From assembly GCF_002944315.1 (NCBI RefSeq), contig NZ_CP024312.1:186001-250000 (forward strand): a stretch of DNA of 64,000 bases, read 5' to 3'. The notes below the pieces were generated by a model, which was given only the letters and a program-made list of their open reading frames with translations, was not told the origin of the DNA and ran no database searches. Each line of letters opens with the position of its first letter. Positions within the stretch are counted from its first letter, which is position 1. The DNA comes from Rhizobium sp. NXC24 (GTDB lineage: Bacteria > Pseudomonadota > Alphaproteobacteria > Rhizobiales > Rhizobiaceae). The translations under genes and the position numbers were made by a program. This document shows, in pieces, positions 1-8,115 of this stretch.

Positions 1-40
1 TCCGATGAACTGCAATCGCGAATTTGAGATGGATCAATGA
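1..40 (+). CDS. C-terminal end of an upstream gene (partial)
   Basis: From position 2 an open frame without stops reads PMNCNREFEMDQ and ends with TGA at 38-40. That stop overlaps the ATG of the next gene (37-39) as ATGA. The overlap, and the same ATGA junction between the next two genes, suggests the tail of a co-transcribed gene that starts outside the window. Thirteen codons are too few to name a product. It could also be chance. Confidence 0.35.
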   Translation, partial: PMNCNREFEMDQ

Positions 41-573
41 AAATGACAAGAGTTCTACCCGTTGTGGCGTTTTTGCCGACCCTGGCGGCTCTCTCGAGCG
101 AGCCGGTCTATGCTGACGAATTCGGCTGCAAGGTCTTGTTGTGCATCCTCAACCCTGAGGGCTGGACGAGTGTCAGCGACTGTGTGCCGCCGGTCGAAAG
201 GGCTTTCAGCCTGGTTGCTCGAGGGCATCCCTGGCCACAATGCCCGGAAGCCGGCAGCTCGGGCCGGATCGGTTATGAAAAATACAAACCTTGTCCGGAT
301 GGGACTGTGGCCGCGACCGCCGCCAACGAGTGGAATGGAAGCTCCAACAGCGCCCATTCGAAGATCGTTTATAAGGCCGACAAAGATGGCGCCTTCTGCG
401 CCCGGCCGCTCGGGACCTCCACATCGTACGGGTCCCAATCGGGATCAAATTCAGATGCACGCCTTTCACCGACCGCCATACCGCGTGAGGTCCGGACTGA
501 GCCCAACTATCTGGACCTGACAACGACCGACGGCAAACAGCGCTTTTGGTTCAATCTGAGCAAGTATCAATGA
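37..573 (+). CDS. Secreted hypothetical protein, cysteine-containing
   Basis: A 178-residue protein with an N-terminal signal peptide: charged start, hydrophobic run about residues 6-20, and a likely cleavage after VYA near residue 26. The mature part has a CKVLLCILNP motif followed by a conserved-looking DCVPPVE segment and several more cysteines, as in a disulfide-bonded periplasmic protein. I associate the C-x4-C-x-x-NP pattern with unknown proteins near conjugation genes on rhizobial plasmids, but cannot name a function. Its stop overlaps the start of the SNase-like gene (ATGA at 570-573), so the two are almost certainly translated together. Confidence 0.75.
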   Translation: MKMTRVLPVVAFLPTLAALSSEPVYADEFGCKVLLCILNPEGWTSVSDCVPPVERAFSLVARGHPWPQCPEAGSSGRIGYEKYKPCPDGTVAATAANEWNGSSNSAHSKIVYKADKDGAFCARPLGTSTSYGSQSGSNSDARLSPTAIPREVRTEPNYLDLTTTDGKQRFWFNLSKYQ

Positions 574-1172
574 AAAAGCCTGGATTTCTCGCTGCCGGCA
601 TTCTCGCAGCTTTCCTCGCCAGCGCGCCGGCACGGGCCGAGGATAAACCCAATCCCTGGTTTCAGGTGCCCGCCACGGCTTCTTTCACGACCGGTGACAC
701 CTGGACCTATGCAGGGGAGACGCACCGCCTCTATGGCGTTCAAGCCTGCTTGCGAGGCACATATTTCACAAATGGGGCAGGGGCGCCTGTTGATTGCGGC
801 GAAGCAAGCCTTGCTATGCTCGTCTCTCTTATCAGGGATCTTAAACCCGAATGCTACACTGCGGCTTGGCAGGCCGCGACCAAGACACGCTTCGTCATTT
901 GCGTCGCTCAGCCCACTTCTGGATCTGCGGCTGGTTCTCGCATCGATCTGGGCACAGCATTGATTTCGACCGGTTGGGCCTTTGCGGCCGTCACACCAAA
1001 CGGCGCTCCGGTCCATGATCCCTATATCGTCGCACAGGACGTCGCAAAGAAACAGCGCCTTGGCCTATGGCAATTCTCCGATGTTCCCGATCCGAACGTC
1101 ATCATCCTACGAGATATCCGCAACGCCGCTAATGCGCCTGCTCAGGCTTCGATTCCGCCTGCAAATCAATAA
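570..1172 (+). CDS. Secreted thermonuclease (SNase)-like protein
   Basis: I chose the ATG at 570, which overlaps the preceding stop, over a TTG at 546. The protein has 200 residues, with a signal peptide ending near ARA about residue 23. The central part (TWTYAGETHRLYGVQACLRG, then CGEASLAMLVSLI) follows the SNase-like beta-barrel pattern in which residues around an RL-G-V core bind a phosphodiester. The C-terminal YIVAQDVAKKQRLGLWQF matches the end of thermonuclease family proteins (A-x-x-A-x-x-x-x-x-GLW). The classical catalytic Arg/Glu triad is not clearly complete, so nuclease activity is uncertain. A role in envelope or DNA processing during plasmid transfer is only inferred from context. 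Confidence 0.7.
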   Translation: MKKPGFLAAGILAAFLASAPARAEDKPNPWFQVPATASFTTGDTWTYAGETHRLYGVQACLRGTYFTNGAGAPVDCGEASLAMLVSLIRDLKPECYTAAWQAATKTRFVICVAQPTSGSAAGSRIDLGTALISTGWAFAAVTPNGAPVHDPYIVAQDVAKKQRLGLWQFSDVPDPNVIILRDIRNAANAPAQASIPPANQ

Positions 1173-1413
1173 CCGGACCCTCGTAAACTCCATCATGGTC
1201 GACATCCCGCAGAGGCCGCCGCCGGATCACGAAAGCGACGGCCAGTGCAATCGCCGAAATCAAGCCAAGGACGATAGCGGCGATCAGAGCCGGTTCTCTC
1301 CAAAACGACAGACGGTCCCACTGATTGAGAACTCGGGCACCGGACAGCATTAAGATCAGGACCGTCGCGATAACGATGCCCGTTCCCGGCTCCATGTCGA
1401 ATTTCTTCAGCAT
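1129..1413 (-). CDS. Small two-helix membrane protein, unknown
   Basis: The ATG at 1413 is preferred over an upstream in-frame codon because an AGGAGA ribosome site lies just before it. The 94-residue product has two hydrophobic helices (about residues 10-27 and 40-60), a basic RRRP stretch after the second, and an acidic, Gly-containing tail with DVDHDGVYEGPVIDL. Its 3' end overlaps the convergent SNase-like gene by 44 nt. I do not recognise a family. Confidence 0.55.
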   Translation of the reverse strand: MLKKFDMEPGTGIVIATVLILMLSGARVLNQWDRLSFWREPALIAAIVLGLISAIALAVAFVIRRRPLRDVDHDGVYEGPVIDLQAESKPEQAH

Positions 1414-1589
1414 CGCTTTCTCCTGTTCGCACTCCCTGGACACGGCCCCGATGTCAGTTCGCTTCTACCGCAGATGCCGGCACCAGGCGCAAGGGGCAAG
1501 CCCTCAGGCGGAGCCTGCCCTGCGGGTGCGCCAGCCGTCTCCCGCGCTTCGTCGCTCTCACGGGGACCGTTCCCCAAGGAGAGCAAAAG

Positions 1590-2489
1590 ATGAAACAGCA
1601 ACCGAGCTTCGACATTTACGACACTATCACCAGCACGATCGTCAATGCGATCGAGAATGGTCCCGGCAATTTCGTGATGCCCTGGTATTCCGCTCCAAAT
1701 CTCCAGATGCCAATCAACGCCGTGACCGGCAATGGCTATCGCGGTATCAATGTCTTGTCTCTTTGGGTCGGCGCTCAAAATCGCGGTTTCACAAGTCGCG
1801 GCTGGGCAACCTTCAAGCAGTGGCAGGAGGTCGGTGCACAGGTTCGCAAGGGTGAACGTGGTACTCCCATTGTCTTTTATCGGCAAATCGAGATCGAAGA
1901 GACTCTCGCTGAGCTGGACGCCGATCGGCGTAAGATTCCCTTCGCACGAGCAAGCTGGGTGTTTAATGTCGATCAGGTCGACGGTTATGAAATTCCGGCA
2001 GCGCCGGAACCGCGCACGCTTTTCGAACGACTGGCGCAAGTCGAGGATATCATCACGCAAACCCGAGCTGACATCCGCTATGGAGGCTCGCGCGCCTTCT
2101 ATCTGCCCTCCGACGATCACATTCAGATACCTGTTCCTGCCGACTTCACAGGAACGCGTACCAGTTCGCCACAGGAGTCTTTTTACAGCACAATTTTTCA
2201 CGAGCTCGGTCATTGGGCGGGCGCGGCTCACCGGCTCAACCGTGAAGATCACAAGCGGCAGTTCGACGCCATCTACAATTTCGAAGAGATCATCGCCGAG
2301 ATGACCGCTGCTTTCCTTTGCGCTCGCCTCGATATTGCGCCGGTTCCGAGGGCTGACCACGCCCAATACATCGCGGGCTACCTCAAAATGCTCAAAGAAG
2401 ACAAGCGGGCTATCTTTCGAGCTGCAACAGCATCAGCCGCCGCGGCCGATTTCATCCTCGCATTTTCGGAGGGAGAGGGTGCTGGCTAA
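1590..2489 (+). CDS. ardC: ArdC-family antirestriction protein
   Basis: A 299-residue protein with the two ArdC parts. The N-terminal ssDNA-binding domain (DUF1738) is seen as PWYSAPNLQMPINAVTGN..YRGINVLSLW and WATFKQWQEVGAQVRKGERGTPIVFY. The C-terminal zincin-like metallopeptidase domain has an intact HExxH motif in FHELGHWAG (about residues 208-216) and a downstream FEEIIAEM that supplies the third ligand. ArdC proteins are known to protect incoming plasmid DNA from type I and II restriction and to bind single-stranded DNA. GGAGAGCAAAAG precedes the ATG. Length fits the family (about 290-320 residues). Confidence 0.9.
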   Translation: MKQQPSFDIYDTITSTIVNAIENGPGNFVMPWYSAPNLQMPINAVTGNGYRGINVLSLWVGAQNRGFTSRGWATFKQWQEVGAQVRKGERGTPIVFYRQIEIEETLAELDADRRKIPFARASWVFNVDQVDGYEIPAAPEPRTLFERLAQVEDIITQTRADIRYGGSRAFYLPSDDHIQIPVPADFTGTRTSSPQESFYSTIFHELGHWAGAAHRLNREDHKRQFDAIYNFEEIIAEMTAAFLCARLDIAPVPRADHAQYIAGYLKMLKEDKRAIFRAATASAAAADFILAFSEGEGAG

Positions 2490-3017
2490 GCGGGCCGCCG
2501 CTCTTTCGTTTCTCGGAAACCGTCAAGGCCAGCGAGCTCGCGGCCGAAGACGCTTTTAAGATCGTCAATCCATCCGGGGATTGATGACAGGCACGCTCGC
2601 GAGATCGCGAAAGCCTCATCAGAGAAGTTGCGATTAACAACGTTGGCCATCGGTCTCGCTTCCGAGAGTGCAATCATATCCAAATGACTGACGTGAGATC
2701 AATTCTCAACGTTTTGGGGGCTGCCCTGTCACTACCGCGTGGCGGGCAATGACAGGGCGGTCGCTGGCACGGATGGCATGGTGTGACAGCGACAGGGCGG
2801 GGCAGTCTATAGCAGACAATCTTGGCGAGAGAAATTTATCTTGCTCGTAACGTGTCGGATAGCAAGGACGAGAGCGAGCGGCCGATCGTTGATTCAATAA
2901 CCGGCGTGGCACAGTGACTGCAATACCTGGCGACCTCGTTGAATTCGGCTCGGATGGAGGTCCTGTGGGGACGGCACCCGCGACTGCTGTTCAGCGGCTA
3001 TGCCGACAATTAAATGA
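2490..3017 (+). other. Gene-poor stretch after ardC
   Basis: No convincing gene here apart from the 3' remnant at 2861-2917. A 65-codon minus-strand frame (2486-2683) has no good ribosome site and was not called. Around 2735-2805 the motif GACAGGGCGG recurs, suggesting scrambled or decaying sequence rather than a promoter array. Confidence 0.4.
2861..2917 (+). pseudogene. 3' remnant of a small conserved gene (copy of 60632-60814)
   Basis: The frame reads SKDESERPIVDSITGVAQ then TGA. The intact gene at 60632-60814 ends SKDESERPIVDPITGVAL. The first 29 nt of the two stretches are identical at the DNA level (2861-2889 and 60758-60786) and the rest is closely similar. Upstream of 2861 the similarity stops, so only the last 18 codons survive. 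This shows a second copy of that gene once stood here and was truncated by recombination. Confidence 0.75.
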
Positions 3018-3245
3018 ATGTTGGCGTGCCTTGCCGCTGTTCGAGTGGTTCCCCATTTCCTTGGTGACCTCGACTGGAGTCTCGAGATGGACGACCTGCC
3101 GACCGAAACGCTATCCTTCCACCCAAGCGACGCGATAGGGTCGGCGAGTGAGCAACGCTATGTCTTTGCTGCGGCCATACTCCGGTCACGTCAGTGGATG
3201 CATGATGACGGCTGCGGGATATGCGAAGAATGCCTGGCGTCATAA
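3018..3245 (+). CDS. Small hypothetical protein with C-terminal CxxC
   Basis: A 75-codon frame opening at ATG 3018, immediately after an in-frame TGA. The middle (PHFLGDLDWSLEMDDLP) and end (RQWMHDDGCGICEECLAS) look like real protein, and the stop overlaps the next gene's ATG at 3230 by 16 nt, as in coupled genes. The ending C-G-I-C-E-E-C could bind a metal. No clear ribosome site and no family recognised, so this is tentative. Confidence 0.4.
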   Translation: MLACLAAVRVVPHFLGDLDWSLEMDDLPTETLSFHPSDAIGSASEQRYVFAAAILRSRQWMHDDGCGICEECLAS

Positions 3246-3541
3246 CGCAAGTCTCCGACAGGTCCCTCGAAGATTTCGAGGCGGCATTGACGTGTCATCC
3301 GGACGGGTGCGTCGAAGGCAACTTCCGAGGTCGAATATGGGGGTCGACCGCGACACGGTCGCTTGATGGCCGTCGAACATGGTTGTTCGCCGAAGGGCCC
3401 GGCGGGAGAGACATCGTCAGCTTCAACTTCTATCGAGTGTCGGGAAGGCTGACGCTGAAGCCGTGCGAGATGTCGTCGTCAAAGGTGATTGATTTCCTCA
3501 TGGGTTTCCGGCCTAACGGGCGGATGCAAGAAGGAATGTAA
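3230..3541 (+). CDS. Conserved hypothetical protein
   Basis: 103 residues from the ATG at 3230 (an in-frame ATG three codons upstream is possible). The composition is balanced with charged and aromatic residues (EDFEAALTCHPDGCVEGNF, TWLFAEGPGGRDIVSFNFYR, KVIDFLMGF), unlike a shadow frame. No signal peptide, membrane helix or known motif. It looks like a small soluble protein of the kind found on rhizobial plasmids; the function is unknown. Confidence 0.55.
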   Translation: MPGVITQVSDRSLEDFEAALTCHPDGCVEGNFRGRIWGSTATRSLDGRRTWLFAEGPGGRDIVSFNFYRVSGRLTLKPCEMSSSKVIDFLMGFRPNGRMQEGM

Positions 3542-3581
3542 CGACGACCGACGTTTCGCCAATGAAGTTGGAAGGTTAGGG

Positions 3582-4031
3582 TCAGCGGCCCGGAATGTTC
3601 CGAGAAAGGAAACTTTTCTGAGCTTCCTCTGTCTCCTCAAGCGGGAGGCAACGAGCGACCCACGAATAGTTGACGGCCGTACCAGAGACAGCATTCTTCG
3701 TAGGTTTGAAAGGGTCTTCGCTCACCAACCACTGGATGAGCGAACCACGACCCCAAAAGCCTCTTTGGCAACCAAATCTCACACATTCAAACTGCGTCGA
3801 TTTAGAAACTGGGGTACAGGTGAAGCCCAATCCACGGAGCTTCTCCGCCATCACAGCCTTGCTTCCGTTCGCCTCAATGGCCAGTTTCTGCACGAACGCG
3901 TCGAAGTCGTTCATGGCGAGTGGCAATGGGGGATACCCGTCGTTCCGAAGAGATCCGCCCAGTGCAATGCTCCAGAAGGCAAAGTAGGCAAGAAGGAGGG
4001 GCAGGCAGCGTGAAACAACCCACGTCTTCAT
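3582..4031 (-). CDS. Secreted hypothetical protein, third gene of the SRAP operon
   Basis: 149 residues with a hydrophobic N-terminal segment (residues 8-26, LPLLLAYFAFWSIALGG) that could be a signal peptide or anchor. The remainder contains the cysteine pair region FTCTPVSKSTQFECVRFGC. The ATG at 4031 overlaps the preceding gene's stop (ATGA, 4028-4031), so translation is coupled to the RHH-like gene and through it to the SRAP gene. An envelope protein in this operon is unexpected. I do not recognise the family. Confidence 0.65.
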   Translation of the reverse strand: MKTWVVSRCLPLLLAYFAFWSIALGGSLRNDGYPPLPLAMNDFDAFVQKLAIEANGSKAVMAEKLRGLGFTCTPVSKSTQFECVRFGCQRGFWGRGSLIQWLVSEDPFKPTKNAVSGTAVNYSWVARCLPLEETEEAQKSFLSRNIPGR

Positions 4032-4345
4032 GCGGTGCCATCCACGTCGCCATCCTCATCCAGCTCCCGCACCGGCAGGTAGGCGTTCGTCTCCAGCCAT
4101 TCTTTGATGATGTGGCGGACAATATCGTTTCGCGTCATGCCAAGTTCGCCGGCGATCGAGAGCAAAGCATCGTCCGTTTCAGCATCCAGGCCGATCGGTG
4201 TTGCGTTCCGGATCACAAGCGCCGCACGTCGCAACATGATCTGTAGATCGGCACGAGACGCGTCTCCAATGCGATCGGCTGCATACTCCAGCTGACCCGC
4301 AACATCACTTGGCACGCGTTCTTCTTTCCGTTTCCAATCGCTCAT
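4028..4345 (-). CDS. Small protein with a ribbon-helix-helix-like C-terminus
   Basis: 105 residues, acidic at the C-terminus (DEDGDVDGTA). Residues about 58-90 (AETDDALLSIAGELGMTRND, then IVRHIIKEWLETN) resemble the helix-helix pattern of ribbon-helix-helix proteins, which fits a DNA-binding or antitoxin-like regulator, but the N-terminal half matches nothing I know. ATGA overlaps join it to both neighbours (4342-4345 upstream, 4028-4031 downstream). It may regulate or work with the SRAP protein; this is inference from the operon only. Confidence 0.65.
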   Translation of the reverse strand: MSDWKRKEERVPSDVAGQLEYAADRIGDASRADLQIMLRRAALVIRNATPIGLDAETDDALLSIAGELGMTRNDIVRHIIKEWLETNAYLPVRELDEDGDVDGTA

Positions 4346-5070
4346 GCGGGGACGCTCTCTGGCGAAAGCAACAGCAACTCATCATCCGGCATTGGACGCT
4401 GCAGCCGTTTTGCTTCCTCCCATGAGGCAGTCAGCCAAAGTTCGATCTCTTCCACATTCCGTAAAATGACGGGCATCGCCTTTTCGTGGATTTCGCCGAC
4501 GACCCTGTTGGCGTCAGTCGTCAGGAAGCCGTAGAGGTCGGCGGAAATTTCTCCTTCCTTGATCTTCCGCACGGATCGCCATTGCGCCACCCATATGCCG
4601 GCGAAAAACATGAGTGGTTGTTCTTCATTGGCTGCAAACCAGGCGTTCGGCACCCGGCCACCTTCTACGCGACTTCCATAGTCGGGCTCGGCAAATCGGG
4701 TGAAAGGCACGACGCACCGGTTTTCTACACCAAGCCAGCGCGTCCAGTGCTTGCTGTTTGTATTCCGGACGTTTGTGGTGCCGCCGTCCGGCTCCATCTT
4801 CAGGAGCTGCGCGAAGTCAAACGGTGAACCCTTTGCCTGCAGCTTATCGGCGCGTTTTTTGGCAGCCTGCATGAGCGCCTGTTGCGAGCTCGGCAATCCC
4901 CATCTCACCATTGCCATTTCGCGTCCAGCAGGCGTGTTTCGAACGACTGGCCCCATGCGGTCGGGATAGACGTCGAGCGACGGCTCAAGGTTGCCGATGC
5001 TGTCGATCATCGCCCTGGTGAATTGTCGGATGGCTTCCTGATTAGTCGTGACATTGTACAGATTGCACAC
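4342..5070 (-). CDS. SRAP-domain abasic-site-binding protein (YedK/HMCES-type)
   Basis: 242 residues starting at GTG 5070 behind a GGAGGGAG ribosome site, giving MCNLYN. Cys2 is the residue that in HMCES/YedK forms the thiazolidine cross-link to abasic sites in ssDNA after Met removal. Also seen are MRWGLPS (here VRWGLPSSQQ), TNVRNTNSKHW (the conserved Asn loop), VPFTRFAEP (the conserved Glu) and IHEKAMPVIL (the conserved His). SRAP proteins shield abasic sites in single-stranded DNA and self-reverse. It leads a three-gene operon with ATGA junctions. A partial second copy lies at 58490-58609. Confidence 0.9.
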   Translation of the reverse strand: MCNLYNVTTNQEAIRQFTRAMIDSIGNLEPSLDVYPDRMGPVVRNTPAGREMAMVRWGLPSSQQALMQAAKKRADKLQAKGSPFDFAQLLKMEPDGGTTNVRNTNSKHWTRWLGVENRCVVPFTRFAEPDYGSRVEGGRVPNAWFAANEEQPLMFFAGIWVAQWRSVRKIKEGEISADLYGFLTTDANRVVGEIHEKAMPVILRNVEEIELWLTASWEEAKRLQRPMPDDELLLLSPESVPA

Positions 5071-5154
5071 GATCTCGCTCCCTCCTTCTTCCTAAAAGCC
5101 ATCATCGTAAAATTCTCCGGGGTGTCTACGACACACTCGGCGTCGATGCATCGA

Positions 5155-5490
5155 CTATCGCTTTTCATCTTTCCAGACGGGACGCCTGAGCGTTTTGATC
5201 CTGACAAGGCGGCGGACAGTAATGCCGACGGCTTCAGCGCCGCTCACGGATCGTAGTTTCGACGTGAGATATTCTTTCTTCCCACACTGACTGCACCGGA
5301 ACTTCTCCTCGATTCCCATGAACGGAAGATCGCCGAAAATCTGCACGAGGTCGGCTGGCTCGTAAAGATGTTGGCTTCGACACCGACTGCATTTGATCTG
5401 AACATAATGTCTGTCTTGGAAGCTCGACAGCTTCGGAAGTTGCGCGATCTTCGTGGGCGATAGATAAGCGGGGGGATGCGTTTCGGGCAC
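5155..5490 (-). CDS. Zinc-ribbon hypothetical protein
   Basis: 111 residues from GTG 5490, two nucleotides after the stop of the upstream gene, so part of the same transcript. Two cysteine pairs (IKCSRCRS and FRCSQCGK, about residues 33-36 and 65-68) form a plausible zinc ribbon around a YEPADLVQIFGD segment. The C-terminus is basic. A nucleic-acid-binding or structural role is possible; no specific family recognised. Confidence 0.65.
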   Translation of the reverse strand: MPETHPPAYLSPTKIAQLPKLSSFQDRHYVQIKCSRCRSQHLYEPADLVQIFGDLPFMGIEEKFRCSQCGKKEYLTSKLRSVSGAEAVGITVRRLVRIKTLRRPVWKDEKR

Positions 5491-5492
5491 AA

Positions 5493-6251
5493 TCAGGCGA
5501 CCTTATGTGCGGGCTCGTCTTCTCCCTGCATCAGAGCAAAGAACTCATCTACCGGTATCGCATCGGCAAAAGTCTGGATCACGTCATTCACATCCGCCTT
5601 CGTCTCGATCCAAGCAGGGCCAGCGACGAAGTCGCTTCCATTGGCGTTCAAGCGGACTAAGCCGCACACTTTGCCACTGTCGTCATCGAATGCCATTTCG
5701 AGTGACCCAAGATAAAACTCCTCACTCTGGTAAGAAAGATCGACTTGCAGCATTCGCACTTGCCGATTGCCGATCTCCTCCAGGAGTTCGGGATGTACTT
5801 CGTCGACTGCGAGCGGGAAAGGTTCCCTCCAGAAGAAGCCCTCGAAGTCGGGCGCTCCTGGGTTCATGAGCTTCGCGAGCATCGCATCTACGGGGCGTTC
5901 AAGCTCCTGAAGCTCAAACGATTTACCGCGATGGCCCGGCGGATCTCCGAACACATCGAAGACCTTGTAGCCGATGAACCTCATCAGCAGGTAGATGGCA
6001 ATGACATCCTCTTGGCCAATAGTCGAGTTAGGCCGCAAGCCGGCAACAATACCTCCGACACGTTGGATATGAGCCAAAAACTCCGGAGACTTTTCACGGA
6101 ATTCAAGCCGACTTCCGTGAAAGTGATCAAACGCGTCGTCGCTAATGTATTTTACCAGAGCACTTACGGCCTCGATGTCCGTATCACTGACTGTTAAAGC
6201 GCCTTCCTTCGGCGTCGGATCCCACTCAGGATCATACTTGATCTCTAACAT
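5493..6251 (-). CDS. Conserved hypothetical protein
   Basis: 252 residues. I chose the ATG at 6251 because AGGAG lies just before it; an upstream in-frame start at 6302 would fall inside the neighbouring small gene. The sequence is soluble, acidic and alpha/beta-like (AIYLLMRFIGYKVFDVFGDP, FEGFFWREPFPLAVDEV, VRMLQVDLSYQSEEFYLGS), with no motif I can assign. Its first 20 nt overlap the end of the small gene at 6232-6462, indicating coupling in one minus-strand unit with the zinc-ribbon gene. Confidence 0.65.
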   Translation of the reverse strand: MLEIKYDPEWDPTPKEGALTVSDTDIEAVSALVKYISDDAFDHFHGSRLEFREKSPEFLAHIQRVGGIVAGLRPNSTIGQEDVIAIYLLMRFIGYKVFDVFGDPPGHRGKSFELQELERPVDAMLAKLMNPGAPDFEGFFWREPFPLAVDEVHPELLEEIGNRQVRMLQVDLSYQSEEFYLGSLEMAFDDDSGKVCGLVRLNANGSDFVAGPAWIETKADVNDVIQTFADAIPVDEFFALMQGEDEPAHKVA

Positions 6252-6462
6252 CAGTATCTCCTTTGATTTCAAAACGCGGCTTCCAGCCCCGTGTAAAGCC
6301 AACCGACATTCCGGCTTCGCTCAAGGCCAACTGGCCGCGGACGAACTGCAATTCGTCCAACAGGGCGGCAATCGTCGCATGGGCGTCACCGCCACAAAAG
6401 GCAAGTGCGGCTTCGACAGGATCAAATTCCGGTTCTTCGGTTTGGGCGACTACGGTACTCAT
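6232..6462 (-). CDS. Small conserved hypothetical protein
   Basis: 76 residues. The core FDPVEAALAFCGGDAHATIA followed by ALLDELQFVRGQLALSEAG and MSVGFTRGWKP reads as a compact helical protein. I associate this pattern with short proteins of unknown function on rhizobial plasmids. It overlaps the next gene by 20 nt and is probably the first gene of the unit 6462-5155. Confidence 0.65.
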   Translation of the reverse strand: MSTVVAQTEEPEFDPVEAALAFCGGDAHATIAALLDELQFVRGQLALSEAGMSVGFTRGWKPRFEIKGDTDVRDQV

Positions 6463-6583
6463 CGGACAAGCGTCTTCCTTCTCCGCTGTCGCCAGGGAGT
6501 CTCATCAGCAGGGTATTGAGGGTGAACGGCGGGTCATTCCGCCGCCAATGTGTTCCTATTATGTTCTCTTTTTTCAATATGAG

Positions 6584-6817
6584 TCAAGGACGCTTTTTGA
6601 TGGCGCCAAGCAGTTCGTCAATTTCACCCGATGTAATGAGGCCGAGCATGTGATGATCGGCCAACTCGACGAGGGCTGCCGCAACCTCCCGCTCGCCCCA
6701 ACCGGCGTCGACCGCCTTGCTGACAAGTTCGGCAAAGGACAGATGCATCGCGTACTGGCACCAAAGGTGCCGATCCGGATCGGAATTATCACAGCGCGGA
6801 GGTTGAATATCAGACAT
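6584..6817 (-). CDS. Small conserved hypothetical protein (paralogue of 60315-60572)
   Basis: 77 residues with the core AVDAGWGEREVAAALVELAD. The protein at 60315-60572 has the matching core ANEAGWGTREVLGALVEAAH, so both belong to one small helical family, probably a single helix-turn-helix-like unit around the GWG-x-RE-V motif. No catalytic motif is visible. It stands alone between the minus-strand unit and the plus-strand ligase. Confidence 0.65.
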   Translation of the reverse strand: MSDIQPPRCDNSDPDRHLWCQYAMHLSFAELVSKAVDAGWGEREVAAALVELADHHMLGLITSGEIDELLGAIKKRP

Positions 6818-6921
6818 CTCTGAAATGTCGTGATTATTTCCGTCTGCGTCAAGTGATGGCCCTCTCGCTACTCCGTCAGGATGACTCGACTCTCCCTACT
6901 TTGTCTGCTGCACTATCGCGT

Positions 6922-7960
6922 ATGACAAAGGCTCCTCGTAAGCCATCTCGCCCGCTTCTTCGCGAGACCGAGCCGCCACTTCGCAGCAGGCCGCGCAAGC
7001 CGCGCGATCCTGAGCAGCCACGCCTTCCATTTGATCCGATGCCGGAACGCGTTGAGCCGTGCCTCGCGCTGCTCGTATCCAAGCCGCCGAAGGGTGACAA
7101 TTGGCTTTATGAAATCAAATGGGACGGGTATCGCCTCGCCATCCACATTGAGCCGACGAGGGTTCGTATCATCACTCGAGGTGGCCACGATTGGACGCAT
7201 CGGTTCCCTTCGATCGCAAAGACGGCGTCCTGGCTTGGCGGCACGATAATCCTCGATGGCGAAGCCGTCGTGCTCGATGAACAGGGCCGCGCCGATTTCG
7301 GCGCCTTGCAGCAGGCGCTCGGCGGCCGCGGCGGTAAGCGAAGTGCAAATGAAGCGATTTTCTTTGCCTTCGATGTCCTTTATCTCGATGGGTCTCCGGC
7401 GCATGGTCCTCGCTGAGCGCAGGCAGGTGCTTGAGAGCCTCATTCCGGTCGAGGTCTTTGGCGCTATTCGGCTATCACAGGAGATCGAAGGCGATGGCGA
7501 CGTGCTCTTTGCCGCCTGCGAACATGGTCTTGAAGGCATCATCGCGAAGCGGCTGGACGCGCCCTATCATTCCGATCGTCGCGGCGATTGGGTCAAGATC
7601 AAATGTGTTCAGAGCGGCAGCTTCTTTATCGTCGGCTACGAACCATCAACAGCCGCACTGGGCGGCATAGGCCGCCTTCTACTGGCGGCGGGCCAAGGCG
7701 ATGACTTTGTCTACGTCGGCGGAGTAGGGACCGGGTTCAAGCGGCACGAGGCCATAAAGCTGCGTAAGGATCTGGATACATTGAGGACGTCAAAACCGAC
7801 AGTCGCCCTGAAGCGGAAGGGCGCCGTATGGGTGCAGCCGACGCTTATCGCCGAGATCGAATATCGTGGTTGGACGGACGACGGAAAGCTGCGGCATTCG
7901 TCCTATAAAGGCTTGCGGGAAAAGCAGGATAATGCTGCGGTCTATCGGATCGAGGGTTAA
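6922..7960 (+). pseudogene. ATP-dependent DNA ligase (LigD-type), frameshifted
   Basis: The frame begins at MTKAPRKPSRPLL (ATG 6922, the start shared with the second copy). It carries the adenylation motif EIKWDGYRL with nucleotidyl-lysine, ILDGEAVVLD and FFAFDVLYLDG, then stops at 7414-7416. A second frame resumes with LRRMVLAERRQVLE and continues through EGIIAKR (motif IV), WVKIKC (motif V) and the OB domain to a stop at 7960. Intact homologues read YLDG-H-D-LRR, so a loss of about 5 nt near 7398 explains the break. Each half is well preserved, so the lesion is recent or a sequencing error. LigD-type ligases act in non-homologous end joining; no Ku gene is visible. Confidence 0.85.
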
Positions 7961-7968
7961 CCTGCACA

Positions 7969-8115
7969 ATGACGTTTTGCATGGGAACGCCATTCGCTCT
8001 GCGACGAGCGAAGCAGGACCTGATCGAACGCGGCGATGGCGATTTCCTCGAAACCCTGCCAAAAATAGAGAGGCCATTGACTGATGCGCACCGCCGAACT
8101 GACCGTCAAACGTGA
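7969..8115 (+). CDS. Possible 48-residue small protein
   Basis: An ATG nine bases after the ligase stop opens 48 codons (MTFCMGTPFALRRAKQDLI, then acidic and polar residues) ending with TGA at 8115, overlapping the start of the next small gene at 8084. There is no strong ribosome site and no family match. It is listed only because it fills the gap between two coding regions in the same direction. Confidence 0.2.
   Translation: MTFCMGTPFALRRAKQDLIERGDGDFLETLPKIERPLTDAHRRTDRQT

Noticed and set aside
1407..2366. 319-codon minus frame opposite ardC
   Set aside because: The plus strand encodes a full ArdC protein with HELGH; the minus frame has no family features.
2486..2683. 65-codon minus frame after ardC
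   Set aside because: Protein-like in parts but no ribosome site, no family and it overlaps the ardC stop; insufficient support.
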